Below, piece by piece: positions 21,159 through 31,670 of a stretch of 64,000 nucleotides of DNA. Every line of letters begins with the position of its first letter. Position 1 is the stretch's first letter. The position numbers and the translations under genes were made by a program. The stretch is from NCBI GenBank assembly GCA_949592205.1, contig CATIUR010000004.1:69413837-69477836 (forward strand), given 5' to 3'. The notes beneath the pieces were generated by a model. The model searched no databases and had not been told where the DNA came from. It saw only the letters and a list, made by a program, of their open reading frames with translations. The DNA comes from Helichrysum umbraculigerum (lineage: Eukaryota; Streptophyta; Magnoliopsida; Asterales; Asteraceae).

Positions 21159-22872
21159 TGTAACACCCCCAAATTTAATGATTTGCGGAAGCACGATTTA
21201 GGTGTTACTAATCAATAACAAAGCACAAAGATATATAGTAAACGACTCTATATGCATCGTTTTAACAAAATATATTAATATTGAAATGTTTACAATATTT
21301 ATAGCTTTACATAGCTCGAGTTTAAATAAAAGGAGATTTCAGTACATAAGTACTTGTACAAAATATACTAATGCAAGAAAATCTCAAACGTCTGTATGCT
21401 GACTCGAGCTAAAAGTCCTGAAGCTGAAACAACCTACTACTTGGTACCTGCGATACATGCTAAATGGGTCAGCTAAAGCTGGTGAGCTCACAGGTTTGAA
21501 ATCAAGTAATATAGTATGAACCGTAAGATTTAATAATGATTTGCATCCAGCAAATAAAATGATAGTAATCGTGTATATAGCAATGAACACATAGTTGAGC
21601 TTAACTCGAGGGCCGGGTCCCCTATAGAGAATTCCGGGCGAGGTGCCTCCACGAATGCCTAATCAACATTCGTCTTCCCAAATATTAGTGCGTCCGTTTA
21701 CCCGGTTAGTGCTTGCTAACCCGAACGAGGAGGGTCAATCCTATATGGTACCATATACTAATATTCACGCTACAACGTATTAACAACTATGCTGACGGAG
21801 GGCTTTAAATGATTAATGTGAAAAACTCATGTAGTATATGAAATGTTGTACTTGCGTTCACATGTTAAAATAAGCAATGTATCACACCCCTGAGTAAAAC
21901 AGTAAAAAGAGAGGCTATGAGACTCACCTGAGTCTGAAAGCGTTTAAATAAACGTAAGTTGATTAGCCGAGTGATGAAGTCCACAGACTTGTAACCTGAG
22001 GGTGTCCACGACACGCGATGGTTATAAATACGATTGAGTATTTCAAAAGATAACTCTTGTAGTTGTTCGTTCAACTAGAATGTCCAAATTTCCACTATTT
22101 GGTTGATAAGTTTAAGTATTTGAAAAGTGTACGGCCCGTTGTTGCTGGATTTGAAATAATACACTTTAAGTATTATTATCATGTTATTTATGTTTTGCAC
22201 TTACACGTGTGTCCCAATGTGTTTTATAAATCGTATTATATAAGTGTTTAAGGTTGTGTAGGTTCGGCACTTAGTGAAATATTAGTTAAACTCTGTTTTT
22301 GGCGACACTAGGCTAGTGTCGCTATAAGCGACACTAGTTGGACGACACTAGGGGAGTGTCGCTATAGACGGCACTGGTTAGGCGACACTTAGTGAGTGTC
22401 GCTATATTTCTGATTTTTGATAAATGGGCGACACTTGATTAGTGTCTCTATAGGCGACACTTATATTTTTGGCGTCACTAAGGGAGTGTCGCTATACTAA
22501 ATCCGGTTAAGTATTTCAGCGACACTTAAGTAGTGTCGCTATAGGGGCGACACTTAGGCATAGCGACACTTAGCTAGTGTCGCTAGCACTGTTTTTCGCA
22601 CACTAGCGACACTTCAAACTGATCGCCGGAAATTGAGCCAAAATTGAGTTTTCGAGTTTCCGATCGGTCCAATACTTTTACCCAACCCTTTTATGGACAT
22701 TACAAGTATAAACAAACAACTAGAACGTAAAAACACTAGAAATCGAGAGATGTCGGGTTTTGTCGGAAACTTACAAAGTGTCGGATTGAAAATCCGAAAA
22801 GATAGCGTTGTAGATCGGGAAGTGGTGAACGTTTTTCTCCAAAGGGGTGGTATGATCCGAGTGCGTTTTATT
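21159..22872 (-). repeat. 5' LTR of T1, truncated
   Basis: Matches the 3' LTR until GATCCGAGTGCGTTTT, then changes to A2 LTR sequence near 22872. The missing part corresponds to 14927-15563, so this copy lacks the beginning of U3 and the terminal TGTAACACCC end. Loss by deletion or recombination is more likely than clean insertion, because A2 also starts inside its own LTR here. Confidence 0.88.
22301..22612. repeat. Array of 21-bp GCGACAC-N7-GTGTCGC modules (T1 5' LTR)
   Basis: Same order as 14388-14673 plus an extra module near 22428-22450 (spacer TTGATTA, with a mismatched second arm). The two LTRs of one element thus already differ in module number. Confidence 0.9.
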
Positions 22873-24591
22873 GAGTACGGATATCAACGGGTTGTTTTAA
22901 ATTTATGATTGCTGGGGTCTAAGTGTGACTTACTAGTACTGAACCAAAAGGTTAGTAGGCGGTCAGTTGGACCTAGAGTCTTTCTTAAAGAGAAACTGAA
23001 TTGAAACGTAGGTGATCCAATCAATATTTCTTTCCTAGTAAATGTTTTTAAAAGAGTGCGTTGGGGGTTTTGGTTCAGTTAATTAAGTAAAGTAAATAAA
23101 GCGAATAAAATGTAATAAGATGTCAGATAATGCAAAGTAGTATTTGTTGTGAGTTCGTTAGTTAATAATTATGGGATGATGACTCTTACGGGGAAGCGAT
23201 TAACTAAATTGGGTTGCTTATGAGATTCATTAACTTATGGTATAACCAATAGATTCCTTATTAGTCGGTTATCAACTAATATGTCACGAGGAACTAAGGT
23301 ATCATGATTCTGACCAGACAGACAATGCTCAACTCTCCACACTCTCCTGTGAGGGAGTCAGTGGCCCATATTATTGAACGTATTCGCTCGTGGGCGAAGG
23401 AATAGCGTAGCAAGTCCATAACATGTCTAGCCGTTTTTAATACCACAATGATTATGAATCCATTAAACAACTAACTTAGAACTTGTGTCCGGACTTATTT
23501 AATCAATTTCTACCAATGAAACTTAAGCATGATAAACGAGGGAAAGCATTTAGGTTTCTTGCATACCGTACTTTAGGTTTCATGGTTTTCAGGAAAAAGT
23601 ATTGGTTTAAGTTGGATTTCAAACTTGCCTTTCTCAATACAATTAACAAATCCCTAGGTTTTCGCAAATGGTCATTTAGCCTTTAGCCTACCTAATCTAA
23701 TCTAATTTAAACTAAAACAACTAATTAAAATGCTGACGGCTTTTTACAGAAAGTTAAACCTAGACCATGTTGGAAAATGCTATGGTGGCTCACACGTATT
23801 TAATTGTTTACCAATATTTCCGTTGTGAGTTTAATTGCTTCGCGATGTTTACATGATAAGTACATTGTGATTGGAAGTGTACAATACTCATGGCAAGTCC
23901 ATGTAATCACATTGCATTTTATAATGCTTGCATGACGTTACAATTAAAAACATAGTTTTTACACAAATAACTATTGACCGAGTATTGAGGTTCGCGACTC
24001 CTCTTTACAAGGTTACAATCACGTTTGTTAATCAAAAGGCGACTGTAAGTTTTAGGTTTAAAATCACAAGATAAGTCCATTCACAAAGTTTCCAATTTTA
24101 TAACGTCGATCCATAATACAACTACCTTTGGTCGTTACCGGCTTCCATATATTTGCTCAAAAGCATTTCCAATACTATACCGAGTAATCATTCGAATCGG
24201 GGCCATCGTATTATTTCACGACGCGTTTAAAGTCATCCCACAATTATATATACTAACTACATCACAACAAATACAATAGTAATCTACTCGCTAATCATGG
24301 TAATAACGATCGCAAACATAATTAAAGCAAACATGTTTAATTAAGATAGATAAGGATAGAGATAACCGAGATTAATATGCGAGAAGGAATAGACTTGAAT
24401 TAATGAGCGTAACTCCAAGCGTACACCAAAGATTACAAAATGTTCCTAGCTTCCTTTCTACTCTAAACAAAGTGCTAAACTAATCTAATGCTAAATTTAA
24501 AGTAAGAAAGTAGAATGAGAAAGTAAGAAAGTAATATGACTAGTGCATATGGGACATTTTGAAATGAAGCCTAAAGCCTCCTATTTATAGG

Positions 24592-24599
24592 TCAGCTTT
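24592..24599 (-). promoter_or_regulatory. TATA box of the A2 LTR
   Basis: The minus strand reads CTATAAATAGGAGG. The array begins about 50 bp upstream. Confidence 0.7.
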
Positions 24600-24649
24600 G
24601 GCTCACATTAGCATCTTGAGGTGCATGTTAGCAAAAGGTAGCCAAAAGG

Positions 24650-24728
24650 ATGCACCGGGTACCGTACAACACGAAAAGTAGGCGCACCGGGTACCGTACA
24701 ACACGAAAAGTAGGCGCACCAGGTACCA
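24650..24728. repeat. 32-bp-period array upstream of the A2 TATA box
   Basis: GCACC starts units at 24652, 24684 and 24716, exactly 32 bp apart; the first two are nearly identical and contain CACCGGGTACCGTAC. The unit aligns with the A1/A3 unit at GCAC..GTACC and CG.AAAAG, but the central CACGTG has become CACCGGGTACC. Confidence 0.9.
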
Positions 24729-25341
24729 AAAGTTTCCAAAAATGGAAACCGAGGCGGGTACAGGCCAGCCGGTGGCGCCACCAGTGTGGCCGGCGGCGGT
24801 GGTGGTGAGGCCGGTGGCGGTGGGCCCACCCCCGCCCCGTTTCGTCGTTTGTTGCTTCGTTTCTTGATTCGTGCGTGTTTTCTTCGTTATACGTCCGTTT
24901 GAGTTGATTCTTTTTTTGTTGGATTCGTAATTCAAAAACGAAGATTTTGACATAGGATAGGCCCGGAGATGAGGTCCCTAGCTCCTGATATTGCATACGG
25001 ATCATTTGGATCTTCCGGCGGGCGCGAAATCTTCATTTTTTACCCGTTTCAGTTGATTCTTCTTCTGTTGGATTCGTATTTTGAAAACGAACATCTTGGA
25101 AATATTGGATGTTGATGGAGGGCACTTTAGTCTTGAAATCTCATTTTGATGCCTTGAATCTTCAAACGTGTGTGGAATGTTCGTTTTTCATCCGTTTTGC
25201 TTGATTTTTATCGTGCAACCTTGTTTTGACCATCTTGGCATAATGTTACTGATTTGTGCTATATTTGAATTAAAATTCCAAGAATCGTTCCAGAATGTAA
25301 GAGATATCGGTAGTAAAAACATGACTTTTTACGCGATATCA

Positions 25342-26938
25342 AGTATCCCACGCTTAGAACTTTGCTTGTCCTCAAGCAAACTCATTTTCAACATGGTTAA
25401 AGATAAGTAGATAATGAAATATTTTAAGACGGAATTCTTTACTAGAGGGGTTTTGGAAAAATAAAGATATTTAATTTTTTTGAAAGCAAGGTTGTAATCT
25501 TTAGGAGCATGCTTTTGATCTTTGATCTTTGATACATGACTAAGCGATCCTCTCAAGGTGGTCACTCCAATCACTCAAAGTGTTTAGGGTTTCCTATTCT
25601 AGCATTTATCAATCACTCAGAACGCCAGTCATGCATCGTTTATTGTCATAGGCTTGATCGAGAATCAAATTGTTACCTTTCTGGTGAGCGTGAAGTCGAT
25701 CTAGCCACAATCATTCTAGGGGAGTGATGTAGGGTTTTGGAGTGAGGTGTTGGTGATGTGAGAGGGGGTTTTGTTGGGTTTTCTTTCTTTTTGTGAAGTT
25801 GGAAAGCTGAAGTTTTTGACTTTTTAGGACGATTGACGCCCTTTTTCTTCTGGTTATTTTCTCCACTTTGACTTTCTTTTCTTCGAGTTTTCTTGGGTAG
25901 TTTTGACTTCGTATCCTTGTAGCTTTTCTTCTTTCATCTTTGAAACTCTTTATGAAGTTTGAGGGATGCTTTTGAGTAGGTACGGGATGACGTGTTTATT
26001 TTGAGGTGTATAGAAGGGTTCAAGAATGATGTGATTCGATCTCCTTTTTACTCACTAGTTTGGCTTCGAAATGCATTACAGGAGCAAGTTCTGATTCTAA
26101 ACGCATACATCGGCACACTCAAGAATCGAAAAAGTGAATCATTAAAAGTGAATGCTTTTCGTATGGCACAAGATACCTCACGAATCGAAAATTGGGTTGT
26201 TGAGTGCTTAGTCATGCGATGCTCTTTATGGGAATTTTAAACCTATTTTTCAAAAGAATTTATATTTTATTTTTCTTTCTTCCCCAAAGTAAATCATTCC
26301 TTAAAATTTTTCATTTTCAACATATTTTTAACTTAATTTTGAAAAATTTTGTTTACTTTTATGGAGAAGCAAGGTCTTATAAAGAGCAACGATTTTAGAA
26401 TCAAGCATATATCAATGTCCCTTTAACAGTAGTGCAACTACTGCTATCCCACACTTAAAGGAACATCGTCCTCGATGTTATACTAAGCTCTGAATGGGGT
26501 AAAATCCCACACTTAGGGTTTTAAACATCTAAGACTCATTCTTTCAGTGTGTGTGTTGGGTTTGAATCCCATACTTAGTGATAAGCATAATGGATATTGT
26601 ATATTTAAAACGAATGAAAGAGACGGTATAGAAGTACTCCCCGGTAGTTGCAGTATTGCTTTGGTTGCATCTGCCGGTCTTTGTCTTCTTCGGTGCATTC
26701 TTGATCAAGTCTTCTTGTGATTGGTCTCGTGAGTGTGAACACGTCGGATATACTATTCTTTGTTTGTTGATGCTTCCTTGCAGGATGGAGCATTCTTTGT
26801 ATAATCCGAGTGTGAAAGATAGTCGAAGATTTCATCACTTCTTGGAAAGTAAAATTGCAGAAATGTAAAAACAAACACGGGTTGCCTCCCGAGAAGCGCT
26901 CTTTTAAAGTCGAGAGCTCGACTTAGTCCTTTTCTTCT
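25342..26938 (-). other. A2 3' non-coding region with polypurine tract
   Basis: Next to the LTR the minus strand carries AAGCGTGGGATACT (25342-25356) and GAGGACAAGCAAAG, the conserved 3' end of Athila/Tat elements. Further in are segments shared with B: the CATAGGCTTGATCGAGAATC stretch (25646-25665), TCCCACACTTA pieces near 26450-26580, and GGGTTGCCTCCCGAGAAGCGC at 26879. Short ORFs here look random. Confidence 0.75.
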
Positions 26939-27190
26939 TCAGATGATGCTTGATGCATCGGTAGTGGTGGCGTGGTCACTGTGGTTCCTTGGTAGAGAGT
27001 ATCGTGGTGGATAGTATTGCAGGAATTGATCTATCATGTCAGCAATGAGAGTTGGTGGGTTGGTGGATAGCATTCTGAAGCTTTTGAAGTGATCGGTGGC
27101 GAGTCGGTCAAGAATTGCCATTCCATAGCAGATGTATCGAACTGCCCTTGTGACTGGTCCGTTAGGGTCAATTCGAGTGCAGGTGTAAGT
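26939..27190 (-). pseudogene. C-terminal extension of the A2 ORF beyond a TGA
   Basis: After the TGA closing the main frame at 27188-27190, the same frame stays open for about 83 codons to a stop at 26939. It includes MAILDRLATDHFKSF and RYSLPRNHSDHA. Continued openness in frame, with protein-like text, suggests the TGA is a recent nonsense mutation (or a read-through site) and that the original protein was nearly 1,070 residues. Confidence 0.55.
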
Positions 27191-30148
27191 TCAAACTATT
27201 TCACGCTGTGGGTGGTTTCTTCCTATCGAGGCGATTAAAGCCATGAATTCGGTTTTCACTTCTTCAAAATCATTAGCCCAAGGGTCTCCTCCGAAGGATC
27301 TGGTTGCTTGGAACACTTGTCTGATTAGTTGATGTTGCTCGCGGTTGAAGGGAAAATCCGAGTCGGTGAAGATGCAAATTAACTTGCTGAATATCTCGCG
27401 ATATCCATTTCGATAGATGTCAAGTTCTACGTCTTCTTCTTGGTACATTTCGCGCAGTTGGGTAATCACATAAGTGGCTAAATTGATTTGTGACATGTGC
27501 GGGATGAATCTCGGTACCTCACGAGTTTCCTCTTCATAGGCTGGTTCGTTCAGCTCATCAATTATTAGTTCAATGTGGTGCCCAATGGTGGATTGAATGA
27601 TGATCCTACAGTTCTCTGATGCTGTGAGGTGCTCTCCAGTTTCGATGAGATCTAGAAGAGTTCTAAGATCTCCCACCATTCTGATGTCGGCATAACTTCT
27701 TGGGTTCCCTGTGGCTCTTTCCAGATTGGTTCTCATTGATGCAAGAATAGCTTTTTGACTTGATGAGTACGGAAAAGCTGATCCGGCTAAGGCACAATAT
27801 ACTTTTTGGTATATTCGCCTTTGGTTTCCGTAGAATTCGATTTCTCCCATTGGGTAGTTGGGTCTTTCTCGCTGTCGAGCTTCTCTGGTGAGTTGTTCTT
27901 GAAGCAGATCAGAGAATGCTCGAATGTTTCTCCGAAGAGTGCTAGGCTCTGGTTCTCCATAATTGGCGAGGTATGAATCGTAGTCTCGTATGATTGCCCT
28001 TATCATGTGTCTCTGGGCGGTGTTGTAGTCATTAGTTGACTCTTTGATAGCTTCTACGATGATTCGGACGTCGTTGTATTCGTCAATCATCTCGATCATG
28101 TCTTGATGAGTATGTATCAGAGGAATTTCTAGTCTCTCTGTTGCGACAGCAGGGGAATTAGGGGGGGCAAGAGGAGGTTGTGGAATAGAGCGTTCGTCGA
28201 GAGTGATGTTGACGTAATCGTCATCACATTCACTGTTGTAGTCGGAGTCCTTATCTCGTGAATCTGGAAATTGGTGGAGTTCTTCGTCTGAGGGCGCGTT
28301 GTTGAAGGGTCGAGAACTATCGATCTCGATGGTTCGGACTTCGGTTGTTATGTCATGAATGTTCTCATCGGCAAAGCTTCCCGGTTGACGTGCCTTATAT
28401 GCCGAAATTCTCTGTAGTAGTTTGGCATACTGGTCTAGGTGTGGTGATGATCGGAGTCCTTCTTCAAAGATTTCTATGTCTCGGAGTCGGGTTCTGGTGA
28501 AGGGTTTTGATGGGTCGAGATAGGAATTTAGGATGTTTCCCATTCTTTTAAGATGAGAGGATCTGAGTTCTTGGCGGATGACTCCGTAATCAACTGATTC
28601 TTCTGATGAAGAGCAGTCATCACAGTTTTGTATCCTTTTAACTTCGGCCATTTGTGGTGAATCAGTGTGATCTTCATCTTCTTCCATTTCTTCCTCGTCC
28701 TCTTCTTCTTCCTCTTCAGGGTCAGATTCAATTTCTTCATCTGCTTCCTCGTATTCTTCCTCTTCTGGGTCGTATTCAGTGTCAGAAATGAGAACTGATG
28801 ATCGGGTGAATTGCGGTTCCTCCTCTGGTTCTAATTCATCCTCGGAACATACTTTTCCTGTGGATATAGCACAACATTCTTCCTCTTCTGGGGTGCATTC
28901 CGGTTGGTCGATCTTGTAAGTGATGCTTTCACCATGCGATCGTAAAACAATCGTGTGGTTATACATATCAATCACTGCTCTAGCTGTATTCATGAATGGT
29001 CTTCCAAGGATAATTGAGATGTTTATGTCCTCGTGGATATCCATTACCACGAAATCCGTTGGAAAGAAAAATTTGTCAACTTGAACAAGAACGTTCTCAG
29101 CTATTCCCTTGGGGTATCTAACAGATTGGTCGGCTAGTTGGACGGTCATCTTAGTGGGTTTCAAGTTTTCAAGTTCTAGCCTTTTAAACAGGGAGTAGGG
29201 TATAAGGTTAATGCTGGCTCCTAAGTCGGCTAAAGCGCTCATATTTCCGGAATTGTAGATAGAACAAGGGAGTGTAAATCTACCAGTATCTCCTAATTTT
29301 TCGGGAAGGCTTTTTTTAAGTAGGGCTGAGGTTTCAGAACTAAGGGGAATGTTGTTCACTTCAGGCAATTTATCTTTGGTGGATAGTAACTTTCTAATAT
29401 ACTTATTACGACCAGGAACTCTAGACATGGTATCAAGGAATTTTCCATCTAGTTTAAAGGATGACAGTTTCTTGGGTTGAACGTTAAGTCTAGCAGGGTA
29501 CGGGATTCTAACCTCTTTGTTCATGGTTTGAGTGGTTTTCACAGCTGGTATCTTGACCTTTGGTTCTTCCTTTACTGGAACAGCAGCAGGTGGAGTAGTG
29601 GCTGCTTCCTTTGGTGTTGTAAGTTGCTTTGCTTCCTCAATGTGCGGATTTTGAACTGTGTTGCTGGGCAAACTTCCTTGGGGTCTATTCTCAAGACGTT
29701 GTGCCAATTGCCCAATTTGAGCTTCCAAATTCTTTAGCACAGCCAATTGATTTCTCATGAAGAGGTCGGCTTGATCTTGTCTAGCGGACGTCCTTTGGTT
29801 GAGCAGGTGTTGACCTTGCATAAATTGGGTGAAGGCGTCGTCTGAACTTGAAGCTGGGGCATTTGTCTTGGTGGTTTGTTCAGTGGTTTGGTTTGTGTCG
29901 GCAGTGGGTGCAGGAAGTGCAAGGGGTTGATTGTAAGGAAGTTGTGATTGTTGCTGGTAGGGTGGATATCTAGGTGGGTATCGGGGTTGGTATGGTTGTT
30001 GGTTGTTTCTTGGTGGAAAGGGAGGTCCTCTAGGTTGGTTGTTGTTTTGGCTGAAACCGGGTGGTCGAGCTGGAAACTGAGCATAGTAGACGGTGCCATC
30101 TGCTTCTTCATATTCAACTTGGTATTGTTGGTGCATTTTGTGTGTCAT
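27191..30148 (-). CDS. A2 polyprotein: gag C-terminus, Athila protease, acidic linker, unknown ~485-residue domain
   Basis: A 985-residue open frame. Residues 1-95 are Pro/Gln/Asn-rich; 100-160 (RTSARQDQADLFMRNQLAVL) match the gag C-terminal part of A1. Protease at about 285-415 has ALADLGASINLIPYSLFKRL (catalytic Asp 308) and ILGRPFMNTARAVID at 380. Residues 418-497 are extremely acidic (Glu runs). From about 500 to 985 comes a mainly helical, charged region with no Cys/His cluster, no RT or integrase motif and no membrane segment; I do not recognise it. In normal Athila elements RT follows the protease. A stop codon lies just upstream of the ATG, so the gag capsid domain was lost or is encoded elsewhere. 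Confidence 0.8.
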   Translation of the reverse strand: MTHKMHQQYQVEYEEADGTVYYAQFPARPPGFSQNNNQPRGPPFPPRNNQQPYQPRYPPRYPPYQQQSQLPYNQPLALPAPTADTNQTTEQTTKTNAPASSSDDAFTQFMQGQHLLNQRTSARQDQADLFMRNQLAVLKNLEAQIGQLAQRLENRPQGSLPSNTVQNPHIEEAKQLTTPKEAATTPPAAVPVKEEPKVKIPAVKTTQTMNKEVRIPYPARLNVQPKKLSSFKLDGKFLDTMSRVPGRNKYIRKLLSTKDKLPEVNNIPLSSETSALLKKSLPEKLGDTGRFTLPCSIYNSGNMSALADLGASINLIPYSLFKRLELENLKPTKMTVQLADQSVRYPKGIAENVLVQVDKFFFPTDFVVMDIHEDINISIILGRPFMNTARAVIDMYNHTIVLRSHGESITYKIDQPECTPEEEECCAISTGKVCSEDELEPEEEPQFTRSSVLISDTEYDPEEEEYEEADEEIESDPEEEEEEDEEEMEEDEDHTDSPQMAEVKRIQNCDDCSSSEESVDYGVIRQELRSSHLKRMGNILNSYLDPSKPFTRTRLRDIEIFEEGLRSSPHLDQYAKLLQRISAYKARQPGSFADENIHDITTEVRTIEIDSSRPFNNAPSDEELHQFPDSRDKDSDYNSECDDDYVNITLDERSIPQPPLAPPNSPAVATERLEIPLIHTHQDMIEMIDEYNDVRIIVEAIKESTNDYNTAQRHMIRAIIRDYDSYLANYGEPEPSTLRRNIRAFSDLLQEQLTREARQRERPNYPMGEIEFYGNQRRIYQKVYCALAGSAFPYSSSQKAILASMRTNLERATGNPRSYADIRMVGDLRTLLDLIETGEHLTASENCRIIIQSTIGHHIELIIDELNEPAYEEETREVPRFIPHMSQINLATYVITQLREMYQEEDVELDIYRNGYREIFSKLICIFTDSDFPFNREQHQLIRQVFQATRSFGGDPWANDFEEVKTEFMALIASIGRNHPQREIV

Positions 30149-30265
30149 TCAGTTGGTCAAACTATTGTAATTGTCAAATTCAATTAGTCTGCGTATGTAT
30201 AGCGTTTAGTGTGTATATGCGAGTCTGTAATATATAGTGAAATAGAAATGTCCAAATGTGTCTAG

Positions 30266-30312
30266 GCGACACTTAGTCAGTGTCGCTATTAGCGACACTT
30301 AGCCAGTGTCGC
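30266..30312. repeat. Two 21-bp GCGACAC-N7-GTGTCGC modules upstream of the C TATA box
   Basis: Modules 30266-30286 (spacer TTAGTCA) and 30292-30312 (spacer TTAGCCA), start to start 26 bp. The second ends 18 bp before the TATA box. Confidence 0.92.
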
Positions 30313-30330
30313 TATAGGTGCTGGACAGAC

Positions 30331-30338
30331 TATAAATA
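30331..30338 (+). promoter_or_regulatory. TATA box of C
   Basis: GACTATAAATAGAAGAG, a strong plant TATA context, just downstream of two GCGACAC modules. Confidence 0.75.
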
Positions 30339-30568
30339 GAAGAGTTAAACTCAGAATTAGGGTTGGACGTCCATAAGAGAGAGTGAGCCGTTTTTGTGTG
30401 TGAGGAGGAGAGAAAATGAGTGTGTGAGATTGTATCTTGTAATCTTGATTATTCAATTGTGAATATATACAAAGATTATAGAGAATTGCATGTTTGATTC
30501 GATTAATACATTCATATATTCAATCAAACGATCCGATCAGATCCAAGATCAGAAACAAGACTTTCAAC

Positions 30569-30580
30569 TGGTATCAGAGC
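30569..30580 (+). other. Primer-binding site of C
   Basis: TGGTATCAGAGC, complementary to initiator tRNA-Met, two bases after the presumed LTR end. Confidence 0.88.
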
Positions 30581-31559
30581 TAGAGAATCAAGGATTCGTC
30601 GGTTTCGGATCGTTATTTTGAGCGTTTTCGGTTGATTCGCGAAGGTACTAATTGTTATTAATCGTTTATGTGTTGATTTGCTCGATTAGATCCTTTTCTG
30701 GAGGTGTTTTGGTGTTAGTTCGACGTTTGGTTTCAGAAAATTCGTTAGGGTTTCGAAAAAATTCGTTTTTGGGGTTTTTGGGGCTGCTGGCCGCGACTTA
30801 GCGTCACTTACCAGCGTCACTTCCTTACTAGCGTCACTTCCATAGCGACACTTCCTTGAGTGTCGCTAATTAGGGTTTCAGCGACACTTGATAGCGACAC
30901 TTGTCTTTTAGCGACACTACTTAGCAACACTTAAACGAGTGTCGCCATTTGACTTTCTGCGGTACTTATGTGCGTCACTACAGTGCGTCACTTCAGTGCG
31001 ACACTTCCTAGCGACACTAACCTAGTGTCGCACTAGATTCGTAAAAAAAAAAAAAAAAAAGTTTTTTGGCGGGAAACTCCGAAAAAATTTTGCGTTTTCA
31101 AAATTTTTCCGTGGGCTTAAAAGTGTTTAATTCTAGCCTGGAAAAAGTTTCATTTGACACTGTATATTTGGGTATTTGTTTGTTTGTTTTCGTTAACACT
31201 GCAGGTGATATTTCTATGATTTGGAGATTAACCACTGCAGGTGTGATTATCACTGCTTGTTTGGAGTTTATTTTTCTGTTTCGGTAAAAAAAAAAAAAAA
31301 TTCACTGCTCTCTTTGTTTAATATTGCTAGATTTTTAAGTACTACTTGTATTAAGTTAGGACTGCCTTGGTCGGTTGGTACTGCTTGTACAAGTTAGCAC
31401 TGCTAGCTTTATTAAGTAAACGATGCATTTGAAAAACTAAGTGTTGGTTATCACTGTTGGTTAAATCTCTTAGTTACCACTGAACGTGTTATTTTTCTTA
31501 GTTAACACTGTTTTAGTTATAATTGGTGATTTGGTCAAATTAGGGTTTACCACTAACCT
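30581..31559 (+). other. Leader of C with GCGACAC half-sites and ACTG-rich tract
   Basis: 30796-31031 holds a cluster of GCGACACT/GCGTCACT half-sites and two closed modules: 30845-30866 (8-base spacer) and 31011-31031 (21 bp). An 18-base A run follows at 31045. From 31190 to 31560 words ending in CACTG or ACTGCTT recur every 15-40 bases. No convincing ORF. The LINE interrupts the leader at 31573. Confidence 0.7.
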
Positions 31560-31670
31560 AATTTCAGTATTTTTTTTTTGGGTAAAGGGGACGGTACCCC
31601 GGCAAAAACTATATTAAAAAAATAAAATATTTACAAGCAAGACTTTGGGCATTCCCAAAGGGGATGATTT

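Larger units (their letters stand above)
10800..22872 (-). mobile_element. T1: nearly complete Tekay-clade chromovirus (Ty3)
   Basis: Minus-strand order: truncated 5' LTR (22872-21159), tRNA-Met primer site, leader ORF, gag-PR, RT-RNase H-integrase-chromodomain, polypurine tract, 3' LTR (15563-10800). The C-terminal chromodomain and gene order place it in the Tekay/Del chromoviruses. It is defective: one nonsense codon in the PR-RT linker, an RT active-site change, one inserted base and one nonsense codon in integrase. A solo LTR (10876-13315) sits inside its 3' LTR. About 0.6 kb of its 5' LTR is missing where A2 begins, so its own target duplication cannot be confirmed. Confidence 0.92.
22873..25341 (-). 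repeat. 3' LTR of A2 (start truncated)
   Basis: Ends ACGCGATATCA at 25341, as does A3. The low-coordinate end lacks the TGATGCGC start seen in A3 and picks up near the shared TTTTAAATTT at about 22898. TATA box and array are present. Confidence 0.85.
22873..30148 (-). mobile_element. A2: Athila-type element encoding gag(C-term)-protease-unknown domain, no polymerase
   Basis: Minus strand: coding frame 30148-27191, about 1.6 kb of non-coding sequence, polypurine tract and 3' LTR (25341-22873). No 5' LTR or gag capsid domain is found beyond 30148. RT, RNase H and integrase are absent and there is no gap for them: the protease is followed directly by an unrecognised domain in the same open frame. 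This looks like a non-autonomous derivative of an Athila element. Both ends are truncated. Confidence 0.8.
30240..30567 (+). repeat. 5' LTR-like block of C
   Basis: Contains two 21-bp GCGACAC modules, a TATA box at 30331, a GA-rich leader near 30375-30420 and an AT-rich stretch, ending CTTTCAAC directly before the primer-binding site. The start cannot be fixed without a second copy. Confidence 0.6.

Noticed and set aside
24603..25005. Three overlapping minus-strand ORFs of 73-125 codons
   Set aside because: They overlap in different frames within the A2 LTR and owe their length to GC-rich text and the 32-bp array.
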